63,607 nt of DNA from Paracoccaceae bacterium (GTDB lineage: Bacteria > Pseudomonadota > Alphaproteobacteria > Rhodobacterales > Rhodobacteraceae): assembly GCA_026417295.1 (NCBI GenBank), contig JAOADN010000010.1, positions 1-63,607 of the forward strand. Reading direction: 5' to 3'. The translations under genes were made by a program, and so were the position numbers. Under the pieces are notes generated by a model. It searched no databases. It worked only from the letters and a program-made list of their open reading frames with translations, and was not told the origin of the DNA. Within the stretch, counting starts at the first letter, position 1. Each line of letters opens with the position of its first letter. Positions 29,734 to 37,860 of the stretch are shown piece after piece.

Positions 29734-29761
29734 GGGGGCCGCGCCCTCGGGCGCGACCCCC
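29734..29761 (-). terminator. GC hairpin after pilin 3
   Basis: A 13-bp imperfect stem (one G-T pair) with a 2-base apparent loop, 27 bases past the pilin 3 stop on the minus strand. It resembles the stem behind pilin 2 but lacks a long T-tract. Confidence 0.5.
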
Positions 29762-29788
29762 GCATTCCCGCGCCGCGGCGAGGGATGG

Positions 29789-29983
29789 TCAGAACGTGGT
29801 CGAGATCGTCGCCGCGTTGAGGTGCTGGCTGATCTTGGAGGTCAGCGAACCCGTCCCGCTGCGGATCGCCGCCAGCGCCGCGACGCCAAGGCCGACGACC
29901 GCCGCCGTCAGGACGACCCAGTCGACCGTCACCGCGCCATCCTCGTCACCCTGGAAGTTCCGGATCACCCTGAAGAGTTTCAT
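29789..29983 (-). CDS. Flp-type pilin-like protein, paralogue 3
   Basis: A 64-residue protein with leader MKLFRVIRNFQGDEDG (Gly16), core 'AVTVDWVVLTAAVVGLGV' and C-terminus 'TISTTF'. The ATG at 29983 is preceded by GGAG at 7 bases. Closely similar to paralogue 2, indicating recent tandem duplication. Confidence 0.8.
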   Translation of the reverse strand: MKLFRVIRNFQGDEDGAVTVDWVVLTAAVVGLGVAALAAIRSGTGSLTSKISQHLNAATISTTF

Positions 29984-30356
29984 CGTCTTCTCCGCTTCTT
30001 CTGCCTGTTGTCTTCTTCTGCCTGTCGTCGCCAGTTGCCTGCCCGGGTCGCCCGCCGGGGTCGCCCGGGCCGACTGCCCGCCACGCCACCGATTCTCCGC
30101 CCAATCATGGCAGGAGTTGGGCGATCCTCGCACCTTTTGGCGAAAGCGTGTCAATTCCCTGTCAATTGGCACGTTCCGGCGGGCTTGTCCCGGCACGCAT
30201 CGGTGATTGGTGACGGATCGGCATCATCCCGCCTGTTGCCGAAAGGCCCGCCGCTTGGGGCGAGTTGGGCGGGATGCGCCTTCGACGGTGGCCAAGGGCG
30301 CGGGAATTCTGCTTCTATGGCGGGAAAACCTGGTGAGGCAGGCAGGGAAGCGCGCA
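29984..30356. other. Divergent intergenic region, pilin 3 / lytic transglycosylase
   Basis: A 373-base gap with promoters expected in both directions. On the minus strand two TTGACA hexamers (30165-30160 and 30154-30149) lie about 170 bases upstream of pilin 3, and the motif CCACCGATT is at 30086-30094. Short direct repeats of CTTCTTCTGCCTG lie near 29994-30022. No gene is supported. Confidence 0.5.
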
Positions 30357-31259
30357 ATGACGCGATGGAAGCGGTACGGGGCCGGGCTCTTGGCCTGTTG
30401 CCTGGCGGCTGCCCCGGCGGCGAAGGCGGACCCGCATGTGGTGCAGCTGGCCCCGGCGGCGCAGGGCGCACCGGCGCAGGAGATCTATCCCGATTTCACC
30501 TTCAGGCGGATCGGGCCGCCGAAGCCCGGGGCGGGCAAGCGAATCACCGTGCAGATCGACCCGGCCGAGCAGGCGCGGATGCTGGCCGCGGTGATGGCCC
30601 CGCCGGAGAACCCCATCCCGCGCGGCGGCGTGGCTTCGGGGATCGGGCCCGCGGCGCCGGCCCTGCCCGGGGCCTACGACTGGTACTGGACGGCGGTCTC
30701 GCCGGCGCTGGGGGCGGGCGAGGGCCGCTTCGAGGCGGCGATCGCCGCGCTGACGAACGGACCCGATGGCAAGGCGGTCGCCGTGCCGCGGCTGCAGACG
30801 CTGCAGGCGATCGCCAATGCGCATGGCCGCGACATCCTGTCGGCGACGCTCGGGACAGAGGTCTCGCCGGCGCTGGTCCTGGCGGTGATGAGCATCGAGA
30901 GCGCAGGCAGGGTGGACGCCGTCTCCTCGGCCGGCGCGGTCGGGCTGATGCAGCTCATCCCCGGGACGGCGGATCGCTTCGGCGTCGAGGACAGCACCGA
31001 TCCGGGGCAGAACATCCGCGGCGGCGTTGCCTATCTGGACTGGCTCCTGAAGGAGTTCGACCGCGACCCGGTGATGGCGCTGGCGGCCTACAATGCGGGC
31101 GAGAACGCGGTGAAGGCGAACGGCGGCGTGCCGCCCTATGTCGAGACGCGGGACTATGTGCCGAAGGTGCTGGCGGCCTGGACGGTGGCGCGGGGCCTGT
31201 GCCAGACGCCGCCGGAGCTCGTGACCGACGGCTGCGTCTTCGTGCGCACCAGGGGATGA
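30357..31259 (+). CDS. Lytic transglycosylase
   Basis: A 300-residue secreted protein with a signal peptide (about 1-24) and a C-terminal SLT domain of the MltE/Slt type: 'AVMSIESAGRVDAVSSAGA' with the catalytic Glu, 'GLMQLIPGTADRFGV' and 'ALAAYNAGENAV'. It would cleave peptidoglycan to leave an anhydro-muramyl end. Its position between the pilin genes and the arabinose-lipid genes fits local wall opening for a trans-envelope machine, but this is only inference. The ATG at 30357 follows AGGGAAG. Confidence 0.9.
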   Translation: MTRWKRYGAGLLACCLAAAPAAKADPHVVQLAPAAQGAPAQEIYPDFTFRRIGPPKPGAGKRITVQIDPAEQARMLAAVMAPPENPIPRGGVASGIGPAAPALPGAYDWYWTAVSPALGAGEGRFEAAIAALTNGPDGKAVAVPRLQTLQAIANAHGRDILSATLGTEVSPALVLAVMSIESAGRVDAVSSAGAVGLMQLIPGTADRFGVEDSTDPGQNIRGGVAYLDWLLKEFDRDPVMALAAYNAGENAVKANGGVPPYVETRDYVPKVLAAWTVARGLCQTPPELVTDGCVFVRTRG

Positions 31260-31268
31260 GGTTGGCGG

Positions 31269-32702
31269 ATGGCCGGGATCAAGCCGCTCGTCCTTGACGT
31301 GGACGGGACCTTCCTCAGGACCGACATGCTGTTCGAGTCCTTCTGGGCGGGCCTCGGGCGCGACCCGGCGGCGACGCTGCGCGCGGTCCTGAGGGGCTGG
31401 CGGACGCCGGCGCGGCTGAAGGCCGACCTCGTGGACATCGCGGCGATCCGCACCGACCTGCTGCCGGTCAATCCGGCCGTGGCCGAGCTTGCGCTGCAGA
31501 GCCGGATGGCCGGGCGCGAGGTGATCCTCGCCTCGGCCAGCGACCGCCGCCTGGTGGCCGGCCTTGCGGCGGATTACGGGTTCTCGGACCGCAGCTTCGC
31601 CTCGGACGGGCAGGTCAACCTGAAGGGCCGGGCCAAGGCCGAGGCGCTGGTCGCCGCGCTGGGGGAACGGGGCTTCGACTATGCCGGCGATTCGCATGCC
31701 GACCTGCCGGTCTGGGAGCGGGCGGAGAACGCCATCGTCGTCGGGCGCGTGCCCTCGGCGCGGGCCCTGGCCGCGCGCGGGCAGAACGTCGTGGAATTCG
31801 ACGGCGGCTGGGCCGTGGCCGACCTCGTCCGCGCTCTGCGCCCGCACCAGTGGGTCAAGAACCTCCTGCTGATCCTGCCGATGATCGCGGCGCACCGCTT
31901 CGACCTCGCCACCCTGGTTCCCATCCTGTGGGGGATCGTCGCCTTCAGTGCGGCGGCCTCGGCGATCTACATCGTCAACGACCTTCTGGACCTCGAGGCC
32001 GACCGCCGCCACCCGACGAAGAACGCCCGCCCCTTCGCCTCGGGCGCGGTGCCGATCCGGGTGGGGATGGCGGCCTTCGCGGGGCTCGGCGCCCTGGCCC
32101 TGGTGATCGCAGCCTGGCTGGGGCCGCCATTCCTGGCGACGCTCGTGCTCTACATGGGCCTGTCGCTGGCCTATTCGCTGCGGCTGAAGCGCCTGCGCTG
32201 GGTGGACATCGCGACGCTGGCTGCGCTCTACACCCTGCGCGTCGTGGCGGGGGCGGCGGCGGGCCGGGTGGAGGTGTCGATCTACATGCTGATCTTCATC
32301 TTCCCGGTCTTCGTCACGCTGGGCTGCGTCAAGCGGCTGACGGAGCTGACGCTGGCGCGGTCCGACGAGCGGCTGCCCGGGCGCGGCTACGGCCGCGCCG
32401 ACCGCGGGGACCTGCTCAACGTCGCCTGGATCGGCATCGTCGGTGCGCTGGTGATCTTCTTCCTCTACTCGGTCAGCGACCAGGGGCGGCTTCTCTATCC
32501 GACGACATGGATCCTCTGGGCGGCGATGATCCCGATGGCCTTCTGGCTGGTCCGCATGGTCATGCTGGGCTGGTACGGCAAGCAGGATTACGACCCCATC
32601 GTCTTCGCCATGCGCGACAAGCTGGGCATCGGCATCCTGATGCTGACCCTTTCGCTGATGTTCTGGGCGGCGGGCCTCTGGGGCCGGTGGTTCGGCGGCT
32701 GA
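31269..32702 (+). CDS. HAD phosphatase-UbiA prenyltransferase fusion
   Basis: A 477-residue fusion. Residues 1-180 are a HAD-type phosphatase with D10-V-D12-G-T, 'ILASASD' (motif II) and 'AGDSHADLPVW' (motif IV). From about 190 on is an integral UbiA prenyltransferase with the metal-binding motif 'NDLLDLEADRRHPTKNARP' (238-256) and a second 'YSLRLKRLRWVDIATLA' region. The HPTKNARP signature matches decaprenylphosphate-phosphoribosyltransferases (mycobacterial Rv3806c) rather than quinone enzymes. The fusion would join PRPP to polyprenyl phosphate and remove the 5-phosphate. DprE1/DprE2-like genes follow on the other strand. Confidence 0.85.
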   Translation: MAGIKPLVLDVDGTFLRTDMLFESFWAGLGRDPAATLRAVLRGWRTPARLKADLVDIAAIRTDLLPVNPAVAELALQSRMAGREVILASASDRRLVAGLAADYGFSDRSFASDGQVNLKGRAKAEALVAALGERGFDYAGDSHADLPVWERAENAIVVGRVPSARALAARGQNVVEFDGGWAVADLVRALRPHQWVKNLLLILPMIAAHRFDLATLVPILWGIVAFSAAASAIYIVNDLLDLEADRRHPTKNARPFASGAVPIRVGMAAFAGLGALALVIAAWLGPPFLATLVLYMGLSLAYSLRLKRLRWVDIATLAALYTLRVVAGAAAGRVEVSIYMLIFIFPVFVTLGCVKRLTELTLARSDERLPGRGYGRADRGDLLNVAWIGIVGALVIFFLYSVSDQGRLLYPTTWILWAAMIPMAFWLVRMVMLGWYGKQDYDPIVFAMRDKLGIGILMLTLSLMFWAAGLWGRWFGG

Positions 32703-32731
32703 GACGCGCGCCTTCCGCGGCGACGCCGGGC

Positions 32732-32839
32732 GACGGGCCGTCGACGGCCCGTCCGCCATCCCGCTGCGCAGCGGGATGGCGGATGCGGTTGCGCAACCGC
32801 ATCCCCCCGGGGGGGGCGCGCGCCCTCGCGGGCGCGCGC
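32732..32839. repeat. Stack of consecutive palindromes
   Basis: Between two convergent genes: 22-bp perfect palindrome 32732-32753 (half-site GACGGGCCGTC), 32-bp perfect palindrome 32752-32783 (half-site TCCGCCATCCCGCTGC), 24-bp perfect palindrome 32781-32804 (half-site GGATGCGGTTGC), C6G6 at 32803-32814, and a 10-bp stem with TCGC loop at 32816-32839. Neighbours overlap by 2-3 bases. Likely a bidirectional terminator or a repeat element. Confidence 0.95.
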
Positions 32840-32846
32840 GGCCGGC

Positions 32847-33596
32847 CTAGATGCGCATCCGCTTGAAGACGGTTTCGGGGATGTGGCGGATGACGAGCAT
32901 GATGTAGCGCCAGAAGAAGGGCGTGTAGATCACGTTGCGCCGGCGCCGGACGGCCCGCAGGATGTCGTCGGCCACCGTCTCGGGCGAGGCGACGAGGAAC
33001 ATTCCCGGCAGGCCCCAGGTCATCGCGGTATCGACGAAGCCCGGCTTCACCGTCACGACATGCCCGCCGGCCCGGCCGAGGCGGTTGCGCAGGCCGGACA
33101 GGTAGGTGGCGAAGCCCGCCTTGGCCGAGCCGTAGACGTAATTCCCGAGCCGGCCGCGGTCGCCGGCCACCGAGCCCAGCCCGACGATCGTCCCGCCGCC
33201 CCGCGCCTCGATCAGGGGCGCGAGCATGTGCAGGAAGCGCGCCGGGCCGGTATGGCTGTCGGCGACGACGCCGTCGAGCAGGGCAGGATCGGCGTCGATC
33301 GCGGCCTGGGGGGGCATCGAGCCCACGAACACGGCGGCGTTGATCCGCCCCTCGCGCCCGGCGGCGCGGTCGATGACCGGCGCGAAGGTCGAGGGATCGC
33401 GCGCTTCGAAGGCCAGGGCCTCGGCCTCCGACGCCCCGCGCAGGCGGCAGTCGGCCGCCTGGGCCGCGAGGTCCCCGGCGTCGCGGCCGCAGAGCAGCAC
33501 GGCGGCCCCGTCGGCCGCGACGCGCCGCGCGAAGGCCCGCGCCATCGCCGAGCTGGCGCCGAGGATGATCCAGGTCTCGTTCGCCGCCGTGTTCAT
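32847..33596 (-). CDS. SDR reductase, DprE2-like
   Basis: A 249-residue short-chain dehydrogenase with 'ILGASSAMARAFARR' near the N-terminus and the catalytic 'YGSAKAG' (YxxxK). Its best role is the second half of the ribose-to-arabinose epimerisation: NADH-dependent reduction of the 2'-keto sugar made by the DprE1-like oxidase, giving polyprenyl-phosphoryl-arabinose. It overlaps the DprE1-like gene by 4 bases (ATGA), as dprE1-dprE2 pairs do. A generic SDR is possible but unlikely in this context. Confidence 0.85.
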   Translation of the reverse strand: MNTAANETWIILGASSAMARAFARRVAADGAAVLLCGRDAGDLAAQAADCRLRGASEAEALAFEARDPSTFAPVIDRAAGREGRINAAVFVGSMPPQAAIDADPALLDGVVADSHTGPARFLHMLAPLIEARGGGTIVGLGSVAGDRGRLGNYVYGSAKAGFATYLSGLRNRLGRAGGHVVTVKPGFVDTAMTWGLPGMFLVASPETVADDILRAVRRRRNVIYTPFFWRYIMLVIRHIPETVFKRMRI

Positions 33597-34909
33597 CGCG
33601 CCGTCCTCAGGCCGAGCCGCCGCACCATGTCGGTGGCGAGCCGCCCCTCGGGGTCGGCCTTCGCCACCGCCTTCTGCCAGGCCGGGACTTCGGGATACAT
33701 CGCCCGGATGTCGGCCCCGCGCGCCAGGCTGTCCTTGGCGAAGTAGAGCCGGCCCTGCGCCGCCAGCGTCATGTCCTCGAGCCGCTTGATGAGCTCGCGC
33801 GCCTCGGCGCGGTTGGGGAAATCGACGGCAAGCGTGTAGCCCTCCATCGGGAAGGAGAGATGGCCGGCCCGGCCCGGCCCCATCCGCTTCAGCACGGCGA
33901 GGGGCGAGGCGAGCCCGGAAGCGGCGATCGTCTCGAGCATGGCGCGCAGGGCCGGCGCGCCGGCGACCGGCACGACGCACTGGAACTGGTGGAAGCCGCG
34001 CCGGCCATAGAGGCGGTTCCAGTCGTGGATCCTGTCGAGCGGGAAGAAGAAGTCCGAGATCGGCTTGACCACCGTGCGGCCGGATTCGGGCACCCTGCGG
34101 TAGTAGGCCGTGTTGAAGGCCCGCACGACCGGGGCGGAGAGCGCGAACTGCGGCGCGTTGAAAGGTACCTTGCGGAAGCGGTCCCGCCGGGGCACGAGGC
34201 CGGTTCCGGTCTCGCCCTCCTCGAGGATGCCGCGCCCGAGGCCGCCGCCGCGCGCCGTGGCGTCGATCCAGCCCACGCTGTAGGTGGCCGTCGAGGCGTC
34301 GAGCAGGGCAAGGAACTGGTCCCAGCCGGCGACGCGGCGTTCGGTCACCATCATGATGTCGCCGCGCGCCGGCATCAGGCGCAGCCTGGCCGAAAGGATG
34401 ATCCCGGTCTGGCCGAGGCCGCCGGCGGTGGCGCGGAAGAGCTCGGCCGTGCGGCCCCCGGGCGTGACCTCGATCGTGCCGCCGGCCTGCCGCAGGCGTA
34501 GCGACAGGACATGCTGGGCGAAGGAGCCGGCGCTGTGGTGGTTCTTGCCGTGGACATCCTGGGCGATGCAGCCGCCGATCGTGGCGAAGCCGGTGCCCGG
34601 CATGACCGGCGGCAGGAAGCCGCGGGGCGCGAAGGCGGCGGCGATGTCGCCGATGCGCACGCCGGCTTCGGCCTCGAGGATGCCGGTGGCGGGATCGAAG
34701 GCGAGCATCCTGTCGAGGCGCGACATGTCGACGACGCGGCCGCCGGAATTGAGCGCGGCGTCGCCGTAGCTGCGGCGCATGCCGATGGCGGGCACGAGGC
34801 CCCCGGCGAGCGCCGCCTCGAGACCGGCCATGCGTTCGGGGCGCGCGATCTCGCCCGTCGCGGTCAGAGCCCGGCCCCAGCCGGAATATTCAGCGGACTT
34901 CCACAGCAT
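33593..34909 (-). CDS. FAD oxidase, DprE1-like
   Basis: A 438-residue FAD-linked oxidase. The motif 'DVHGKNHHSAGSF' (118-130) and 'GRLYFAKDSLARG' (386-398) match decaprenylphosphoryl-ribose 2'-epimerase subunit DprE1 closely, including lysines equivalent to K134, K367 and K418 of the mycobacterial protein (here K122, K341, K392). The position of the benzothiazinone-reactive Cys387 is A361. It oxidises the 2-hydroxyl of polyprenyl-phosphoryl-ribose. Its start overlaps the upstream flippase-like gene by 20 bases. Confidence 0.88.
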   Translation of the reverse strand: MLWKSAEYSGWGRALTATGEIARPERMAGLEAALAGGLVPAIGMRRSYGDAALNSGGRVVDMSRLDRMLAFDPATGILEAEAGVRIGDIAAAFAPRGFLPPVMPGTGFATIGGCIAQDVHGKNHHSAGSFAQHVLSLRLRQAGGTIEVTPGGRTAELFRATAGGLGQTGIILSARLRLMPARGDIMMVTERRVAGWDQFLALLDASTATYSVGWIDATARGGGLGRGILEEGETGTGLVPRRDRFRKVPFNAPQFALSAPVVRAFNTAYYRRVPESGRTVVKPISDFFFPLDRIHDWNRLYGRRGFHQFQCVVPVAGAPALRAMLETIAASGLASPLAVLKRMGPGRAGHLSFPMEGYTLAVDFPNRAEARELIKRLEDMTLAAQGRLYFAKDSLARGADIRAMYPEVPAWQKAVAKADPEGRLATDMVRRLGLRTAR

Positions 34910-35924
34910 CGGGGCCTTTCAGGGATGCGCGTTCGGCGAGCGGCAGGACGGCGAGGCCGATCGCCAGGGCGAACCAGAGCGTGGTCAGGCGGATGACGGC
35001 GGTGGCCGCGACTGCGGCCTCGAGCGGCACGCCGTCCAGCGTCAGCAGCGCGATCATCGCGGCCTCGGCCCCGCCGACCCCGCCAGGCGCCCCGGTCAGG
35101 CCGCCGGCGAGCGTGGCGAAGACGAAGATCGCGACGGCCCGCGCGGCGCCGATGTCGGCGCCCATCCAGACGAGCAAGAGGTGGAAGGCCCAGCCCTCGG
35201 CCAGCCAGCCGGCCATGCCCAGGGCGAGCGCCCCGGCGAGGACCGGGCCGTGGCTGAAGCGTTCCATCGAGCGGGCGGCGGCGCGGGCCCGCGCGAAGGC
35301 CCGCGGGAAGCGGCGGAGGGCCGCGTAGGTGCGCCCGATGGCGCAGGCGAGCAGCGCCGGGCGCGTCACGATGACCGCGGCGGCGAGCGCGAGCAGCGTC
35401 ACCGGCACGCCGCCGGCGATGCCGGTGGCGGCGGCGGCGATGGCGAGGCCGAGGATCAGCGCCATGGCCGCGAGATCGGAGGCGCGGTCGACGAGGACGA
35501 GGGGGGCGCTGCGGTCGAAGCTCCACCCCGTCTCGCGGCCGATCCAGCGCATGCGGATCAGCTCGCCGACGCGGCCCGGGGTGACCACCATCGCGAAGCC
35601 GCCAAGGAAGTGGCGCAGGTTGCCGACAAGGCCGGTGGGCAGCCCGAGGCGGCGCGCGAAGAGGTGCCAGCGCAGCCCGCGCAGGATGTAGTTGACGAGC
35701 GAGAGGCCGAGCAGTGCGGCGATCTGGACCCAGCCGAGGCGCGCGATCTGTGCCAGCGTCTCCTGCCAGCCGGTCGCGGCGGCGAGGCCCGCGAGCCCGG
35801 CGAGGAACAGCCCGAGCAGACCGCCCATCAGCGCAAGGTCGCGCCTGCGCGACGGGGGGGCAGAGGCCCGCGTGCTGGCGGGCCGGCGGGGCGGATCCGG
35901 CAAGGGAAGGTCTGTGGCCATCAT
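34890..35924 (-). CDS. Flippase-like membrane protein (LPG synthase TM/UPF0104)
   Basis: A 344-residue protein with about eight membrane segments of the lysylphosphatidylglycerol-synthase/YbhN transmembrane family, including 'GGFAMVVTPGRVGELIRM' and 'GGLTGAPGGVGGAEAAM'. It lacks a catalytic aminoacyl domain. Such proteins are proposed to move lipid-linked substrates. Placed directly before dprE1 it may flip polyprenyl-phosphoryl-arabinose across the membrane. The start could be 35924 or 35921; no clear ribosome binding site decides. Confidence 0.75.
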   Translation of the reverse strand: MMATDLPLPDPPRRPASTRASAPPSRRRDLALMGGLLGLFLAGLAGLAAATGWQETLAQIARLGWVQIAALLGLSLVNYILRGLRWHLFARRLGLPTGLVGNLRHFLGGFAMVVTPGRVGELIRMRWIGRETGWSFDRSAPLVLVDRASDLAAMALILGLAIAAAATGIAGGVPVTLLALAAAVIVTRPALLACAIGRTYAALRRFPRAFARARAAARSMERFSHGPVLAGALALGMAGWLAEGWAFHLLLVWMGADIGAARAVAIFVFATLAGGLTGAPGGVGGAEAAMIALLTLDGVPLEAAVAATAVIRLTTLWFALAIGLAVLPLAERASLKGPDAVEVR

Positions 35925-36079
35925 TGCCGTGCCAGCTAGCAACGGATTCGGGCAGTAATGTGGAGTTGTTTCCCGGAAGTTGACAGTCGCGCGGCGATTT
36001 CTGGCGAAAACATGGGGCGCGCGCCGATGCGGCCGGGCCGGCGGGCCGGCGGGCAGGCTGATGCGGGCCCGGCCTGCGG

Positions 36080-36370
36080 TCAGGCGAAGGCGTCCGCCCA
36101 TTCGGGGTGCCGCAGGGCCTGGGCCTTCACGAAGGGACAGAGGGCGACGATACGGAATCCTTCGGCGCGGGCATCGGCGACCAGCCGCTCGACCAGCCGC
36201 CGGCCCGCACCCGCGCCGCGCAGCGCCGCGGGCACGCCGGTATGGGTGGCGACCACCCGGCCGGTGCCGCCGGGCGAGAAGACGAGCTCGGCCTCCAGCG
36301 CCCCGCTGCGCAGGACGTAGCGGCCCCCCGCGGGGCCCCCTTCGCGCGTGATCGTCCCGTCCGCCTCCAC
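36080..36370 (-). CDS. Small GNAT-like N-acetyltransferase
   Basis: A 96-residue protein of the short GNAT-like (YjdJ/NATD1) type: 'GTGRVVATHTGVPAALRGAGAGRRLVERL' region covers the acetyl-CoA pyrophosphate loop in reduced form. Substrate unknown. It starts with a GTG 2 bases after the scoB stop and is probably cotranscribed with scoA-scoB. Confidence 0.8.
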   Translation of the reverse strand: MEADGTITREGGPAGGRYVLRSGALEAELVFSPGGTGRVVATHTGVPAALRGAGAGRRLVERLVADARAEGFRIVALCPFVKAQALRHPEWADAFA

Positions 36371-36372
36371 CG

Positions 36373-37017
36373 TCAGCCCACGATCGTGGCCTCTGTGGCG
36401 GCGCGCAGCTCGGCCTCGGTCACGCCGTCGGCGAGCTCGACGATGTGCAGGCCCTTGTGGCCCACGTCGAGGACGCCGAGATTGGTGATGATGCGGTCCA
36501 CGACGCCCTGACCGGTCAGGGGAAGGGTGCAGCGGTGCAGCACCTTCGAGCTGCCGTCCTTGGCGGTGTGGTCCATCACCACCACGACGCGGCCGACGCC
36601 GGCCACCAGATCCATGGCCCCGCCCATGCCCTTGACGAGCTTGCCGGGGATCATCCAGTTGGCCAGGTCGCCGTTCTCGGCCACCTCCATCGCGCCGAGG
36701 ATCGCCATCGCGATCTTGCCGCCGCGGATCATCGCGAAGGACGTCGCGCTGTCGAAATAGGCCGTCTGCGGCAGTTCGGTGATGGTCTGCTTGCCGGCGT
36801 TGATCAGGTCGGGATCCTCCTCGCCCTCGAAGGGGAAGGGGCCCATGCCGAGCATCCCGTTCTCGGACTGGAGCGTGACCGAGATTCCGGGGGGGATGTA
36901 GTTGGCCACCAGCGTCGGGATGCCGATGCCGAGGTTCACGTACATCCCGTCACGCAGTTCCTGCGCCGCGCGGGCGGCCATCTGGTTGCGGTCCCAACCC
37001 TTCGTTTCGCCGGGCAT
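36373..37017 (-). CDS. scoB: 3-oxoacid CoA-transferase subunit B
   Basis: A 214-residue subunit with the catalytic glutamate segment '[14 protein letters not shown]'. With ScoA it moves CoA from succinyl-CoA to acetoacetate or a related oxoacid. It starts directly after the scoA stop (adjacent TGA and ATG), so translation is coupled. The substrate could also be another oxoacid. Confidence 0.92.
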   Translation of the reverse strand: MPGETKGWDRNQMAARAAQELRDGMYVNLGIGIPTLVANYIPPGISVTLQSENGMLGMGPFPFEGEEDPDLINAGKQTITELPQTAYFDSATSFAMIRGGKIAMAILGAMEVAENGDLANWMIPGKLVKGMGGAMDLVAGVGRVVVVMDHTAKDGSSKVLHRCTLPLTGQGVVDRIITNLGVLDVGHKGLHIVELADGVTEAELRAATEATIVG

Positions 37018-37722
37018 TCAGGCGGCCTCCCTCTTGCGGACGGTCCGGTTCTCGATGCGCTTCTCGTGCGGGCCCTGGACCAGGCGGTGGACGTAGATGC
37101 CGGGCAGGTGGATCTTGTCGGGATCCAGGCTGCCGAGGGGCACGATCTCCTCGACCTCGGCCACGCAGGTGCGGCCGCAGGTGGCGGCGGGAACGTTGAA
37201 GTTGCGCGCGGTCTTGCGGAAGACGAGATTGCCCGAGGGATCGGCCCGCCAGGCCTTGACGATGGCGAGGTCGGCGACGATGCCGCGTTCCAGGATGTAG
37301 GTCCGGCCGTCGAATTCGTGATGCTCCTTGCCCTCGGCGATGACCGTCCCGACACCGGTAGCGGTGTAGAAGCCGGGGATGCCGGCGCCACCTGCGCGCA
37401 TCCGCTCGGCCAGCGTGCCCTGCGGGTTGAACTCGAGCTCGAGCTCGCCCGAAAGGTACTGGCGCATGAACTCGGCGTTTTCGCCGACATAGGAGGAGAT
37501 CATCTTGCGGATCTGGCGCGATTCGAGCAGCAGGCCGAGGCCGAACCCGTCCACGCCCGCATTGTTCGAGGCGACGGTGAGGTTCCTGACGCCGCTGCGG
37601 CGGATGGCCGCGATCAGCAGTTCAGGGATCCCGCAGAGGCCGAATCCTCCCGAGGCGATGAGCATCCCGTCATGGAGCAGCCCCTCGAGCGCGGCATCTG
37701 CATCGGGGTATACCTTGTTCAT
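37018..37722 (-). CDS. scoA: 3-oxoacid CoA-transferase subunit A
   Basis: A 234-residue subunit with the CoA-binding '[13 protein letters not shown]' signature. The ATG at 37722 follows GGGAGGTGCGC, and upstream in-frame codons add no conserved sequence. It heads the scoA-scoB-GNAT operon on the minus strand and faces away from the ribbon-helix-helix gene. Confidence 0.92.
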   Translation of the reverse strand: MNKVYPDADAALEGLLHDGMLIASGGFGLCGIPELLIAAIRRSGVRNLTVASNNAGVDGFGLGLLLESRQIRKMISSYVGENAEFMRQYLSGELELEFNPQGTLAERMRAGGAGIPGFYTATGVGTVIAEGKEHHEFDGRTYILERGIVADLAIVKAWRADPSGNLVFRKTARNFNVPAATCGRTCVAEVEEIVPLGSLDPDKIHLPGIYVHRLVQGPHEKRIENRTVRKREAA

Positions 37723-37860
37723 GCGCACCTCCCGCGTGACCGGCTTCAACTAGGGTCGGCGGCAGGGGGAAGTCAATCGCCGCGCCGCGGCGATTCCCTC
37801 GGGGGTGGCCGGCGTCGGCCTTCACGCGCCGTTAACCCTGCGCACGGCAGGATTCCGGGC

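Noticed and set aside
30149-30180. Sigma-54 promoter near TTGGCACG upstream of pilin 3
   Set aside because: The GC element is not at the required 10-base spacing from the GG, so the -24/-12 pattern fails.
29984-30196. Longer version of pilin 3 starting at 30196
   Set aside because: The extra 71 residues are low-complexity and would bury the pilin leader; the ATG at 29983 has a ribosome binding site and equal length with its paralogues.
32703-32846. Small RNA gene in the palindrome stack
   Set aside because: The hairpins could be an RNA, but no promoter is visible and the position between convergent stops fits termination as well.
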